From Acidovorax sp. SUPP3334 (GTDB lineage Bacteria > Pseudomonadota > Gammaproteobacteria > Burkholderiales > Burkholderiaceae_C), in contig NZ_BQXQ01000028.1 in assembly GCF_030159055.1 (NCBI RefSeq), positions 1 through 64,000 on the forward strand: DNA of 64,000 nt, written 5' to 3'. A model generated the notes under the pieces. The model saw only the letters and a program-made list of their open reading frames with translations. It ran no database searches and had not been told where the DNA came from. The translations under genes were made by a program, and so were the position numbers. This document shows positions 62,443 through 64,000 of this stretch, piece by piece (the stretch's first letter is position 1; every line of letters starts with the position of its first letter).

Positions 62443-63120
62443 TCACCACTGACCGCGGCGTGGCTGGCGCTTTCGAACGGCGTCCGAGACGAGCTCTTGC
62501 AGGTCTTTGCGATCGGCACGGCGGGCGAAGTCCGCCGCACCCAGACCGACCTGATTGCGCAGCGTAGGGTCTGCGCCTTCATCCAGCAAAAGCTTGGCGA
62601 CCTCGGCCGTGCCATAGCTCACCGCCATCATCAGCGGGGTGGTGCCATTCGGTGAGGCCGCGTCGATGTACGCATGGTTTTCGAGCAGCAGCGCGGCGAT
62701 TGCGGCCTGCTTTTCAGTGGTCCCGGAAGCTGCATAGTGCAGTGGCGTCCAGCCGGTCTTGTTGACGTCAGCGTCCTTGGCGATGAGAGCGCGTGCCGCC
62801 TCGACATTGCCTTTGATCGCGGCCAACATCAATGGGCTTTCGTCCTTGGCGTTGCGCTCTTCCACCTTGATGCCTTTGGCCGCCATCAATGCAGAGAAGG
62901 CTCTCATGGAGCCCTCCTTCAGCGCCAGCGTGAGCGCCACCTCGCCCTTTGGACTGCGTGTGTTCGGATCGAAGCCGCGACGCACGAGGGAGTTGATGCC
63001 GGAGTCGTCATCCCGCATCACGGCGGTAAAAAAATCTTCATAGGCGCCAGCGTGCGCACAGGCGCCACACAGCACTGCACCGGCCAGCGCAAAAGAGACC
63101 AGAATTCGGCGGCGGAACAT
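62443..63120 (-). CDS. Exported ankyrin-repeat protein
   Basis: A 225-residue protein with an N-terminal signal peptide ([20 protein letters not shown]). Ankyrin repeats follow: [80 protein letters not shown] and [13 protein letters not shown]. It is probably periplasmic and mediates protein binding. The ATG (63120 or the adjacent 63123) overlaps the tatD stop codon as ATGA, so the two are translationally coupled. It is convergent with msbA across 49 bases. Confidence 0.88.
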   Translation of the reverse strand: MFRRRILVSFALAGAVLCGACAHAGAYEDFFTAVMRDDDSGINSLVRRGFDPNTRSPKGEVALTLALKEGSMRAFSALMAAKGIKVEERNAKDESPLMLAAIKGNVEAARALIAKDADVNKTGWTPLHYAASGTTEKQAAIAALLLENHAYIDAASPNGTTPLMMAVSYGTAEVAKLLLDEGADPTLRNQVGLGAADFARRADRKDLQELVSDAVRKRQPRRGQW

Positions 63121-63929
63121 CATGGCGTGGCTCCAGAAAAGAACAGCGTATCGAAGTTGCGGCTGGTGGCCAGGGCCACTTCCTTCACAGGCAACCCTTT
63201 GACATCGGCCAGTTGCTTTGCAACGAATGGCACATAGGAAGGATTGTTGGTCTTTCCGCGATAGGGGACTGGCGCCAGATACGGGCTATCGGTTTCGATG
63301 AGCATGCGGTCCAGAGGGACGAAGGCGGCAACGTCGCGCAAGTGCTGGGCGCTCTTGAATGTCACGATGCCGGAAAAGGAGATGTAGTAACCCAGATCCA
63401 GTGCCGCGCGAGCGACCTCGGCGGTCTCGGTAAAACAATGGAACACGCCGCCTGCGCGATTGGCCAAGCCGTCTTCGCCCTCCTCCCGCAGGATAGCGAG
63501 CGTGTCGTCCGACGCGCTTCGGGTGTGGATGACGAGTGGCTTGCCGCAAGCACGTGCTGCACGGATGTGGGTACGGAAACGATCGCGCTGCCATTCCAGG
63601 TCGGCAATGCTTCGGCCGCCTTTGCGATCTTCCATGCAGTAATAGTCGAGGCCCGTCTCGCCGATGGCGATCACCCGCGGCAACGCAGCACGGTCCAGCA
63701 GATCCTGCTCGGAGGGCTCGGTGACGCCTTCATTGTCAGGATGCACGCCCACGCTGCTCCAGAAGTTGTCGTAGGCGAGCGCCAGACCATGCACGTCGGA
63801 GAACTCTTCCAACGTCGTGCAAATGCAAAGCGCACGGACCACGTTGGCATCGGCCATGGCCTGCCGAATGGCAGGCAACTGGGCGGCCAGTTCGGGAAAG
63901 GTGAGGTGGCAGTGGGAATCGGTGAACAT
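63120..63929 (-). CDS. TatD-family metal-dependent hydrolase
   Basis: A 269-residue TatD/YcfH-type phosphoesterase: [11 protein letters not shown] with the metal-binding Hx[29 protein letters not shown] with the bridging Glu, [32 protein letters not shown] and [20 protein letters not shown] near the end. These enzymes act on DNA ends or D-aminoacyl-tRNA. The ATG at 63929 gives the conserved start; the upstream in-frame ATG at 63941 adds only four residues. Confidence 0.92.
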   Translation of the reverse strand: MFTDSHCHLTFPELAAQLPAIRQAMADANVVRALCICTTLEEFSDVHGLALAYDNFWSSVGVHPDNEGVTEPSEQDLLDRAALPRVIAIGETGLDYYCMEDRKGGRSIADLEWQRDRFRTHIRAARACGKPLVIHTRSASDDTLAILREEGEDGLANRAGGVFHCFTETAEVARAALDLGYYISFSGIVTFKSAQHLRDVAAFVPLDRMLIETDSPYLAPVPYRGKTNNPSYVPFVAKQLADVKGLPVKEVALATSRNFDTLFFSGATP

Positions 63930-63943
63930 GCGCAGATCCAAAC

Positions 63944-63972
63944 AAAAATGCCGACCGGCAAACGGTCGGCAT
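63944..63972 (-). terminator. Intrinsic terminator of the gene right of the window
   Basis: A perfect 10-bp stem (ATGCCGACCG at 63948-63957 and CGGTCGGCAT at 63963-63972) is followed on the minus strand by TTTTTG. It lies just upstream of tatD and would end a minus-strand gene located beyond the right edge. Confidence 0.8.
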
Positions 63973-64000
63973 GGCTATGGCGCGAGGCGTTCAAAGGGTC

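Overview
This is a high-GC chromosomal segment from a betaproteobacterium of the family Comamonadaceae. The gene set and order (rimP-nusA-infB-rbfA-truB-typA, ribBA-ribH-nusB, ybgC-tolQRA, RegBA-type sensor/regulator next to cyoABCD) fit Acidovorax/Paracidovorax. A near-perfect plant-inducible-promoter (PIP) box in front of a 1413-residue protein suggests a plant-associated member with a type III secretion system. This placement is inferred from gene content; no marker gene was compared.

Layout. 0.1-8.5 kb: translation and transcription-factor operon on the minus strand, ending in a strong terminator. 8.6-11.3 kb: two multihaem cytochromes c and a thioredoxin-like protein (minus), divergent from a MocR-type regulator. 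13-14 kb: two genes beheaded by one deletion, an alpha/beta hydrolase and a LysR regulator. 14-17 kb: small, poorly conserved genes, one with a perfect LexA box. 17-18.8 kb: insertion-sequence scrapyard. 18.9-25.4 kb: LysR regulator divergent from an ALDH7-type dehydrogenase, a broken amino-acid-binding protein gene, an aminotransferase and a ThDP enzyme. 25.5-36 kb: gshA, the putative type III effector, a FUSC transporter and a lipase-like lipoprotein. 36-38 kb: gene remnants, a 135-bp tandem repeat with two consensus DnaA boxes, and a ferredoxin. 38-46 kb: DUF2235 protein, riboflavin genes, nusB, aminotransferase, ybgC-tolQRA. 46-55 kb: MFS transporter, cyoABCD, a SURF1-like gene and regBA. 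55-56.7 kb: second copy of the internally deleted IS630 element and a broken dienelactone hydrolase gene. 56.8-64 kb: tRNA-Lys, tcdA, cpoB-pal-tolB, msbA, an ankyrin protein and tatD.

How the parts relate. The Tol-Pal envelope machine is encoded in two separate, oppositely oriented blocks about 12 kb apart. The quinol oxidase operon is joined to a redox-sensing two-component pair, suggesting respiratory control. Mobile and repeat DNA marks the places where genes have decayed: a catalytically dead 808-bp IS630 derivative present twice with the same internal deletion, and a family of short AT-rich palindromic repeats, one of which lies in frame inside truB.

The items most worth following up are the PIP-box-controlled large protein, the non-autonomous IS630 derivative, the DnaA-box repeat, the LexA-boxed small gene and the repeat inside truB.
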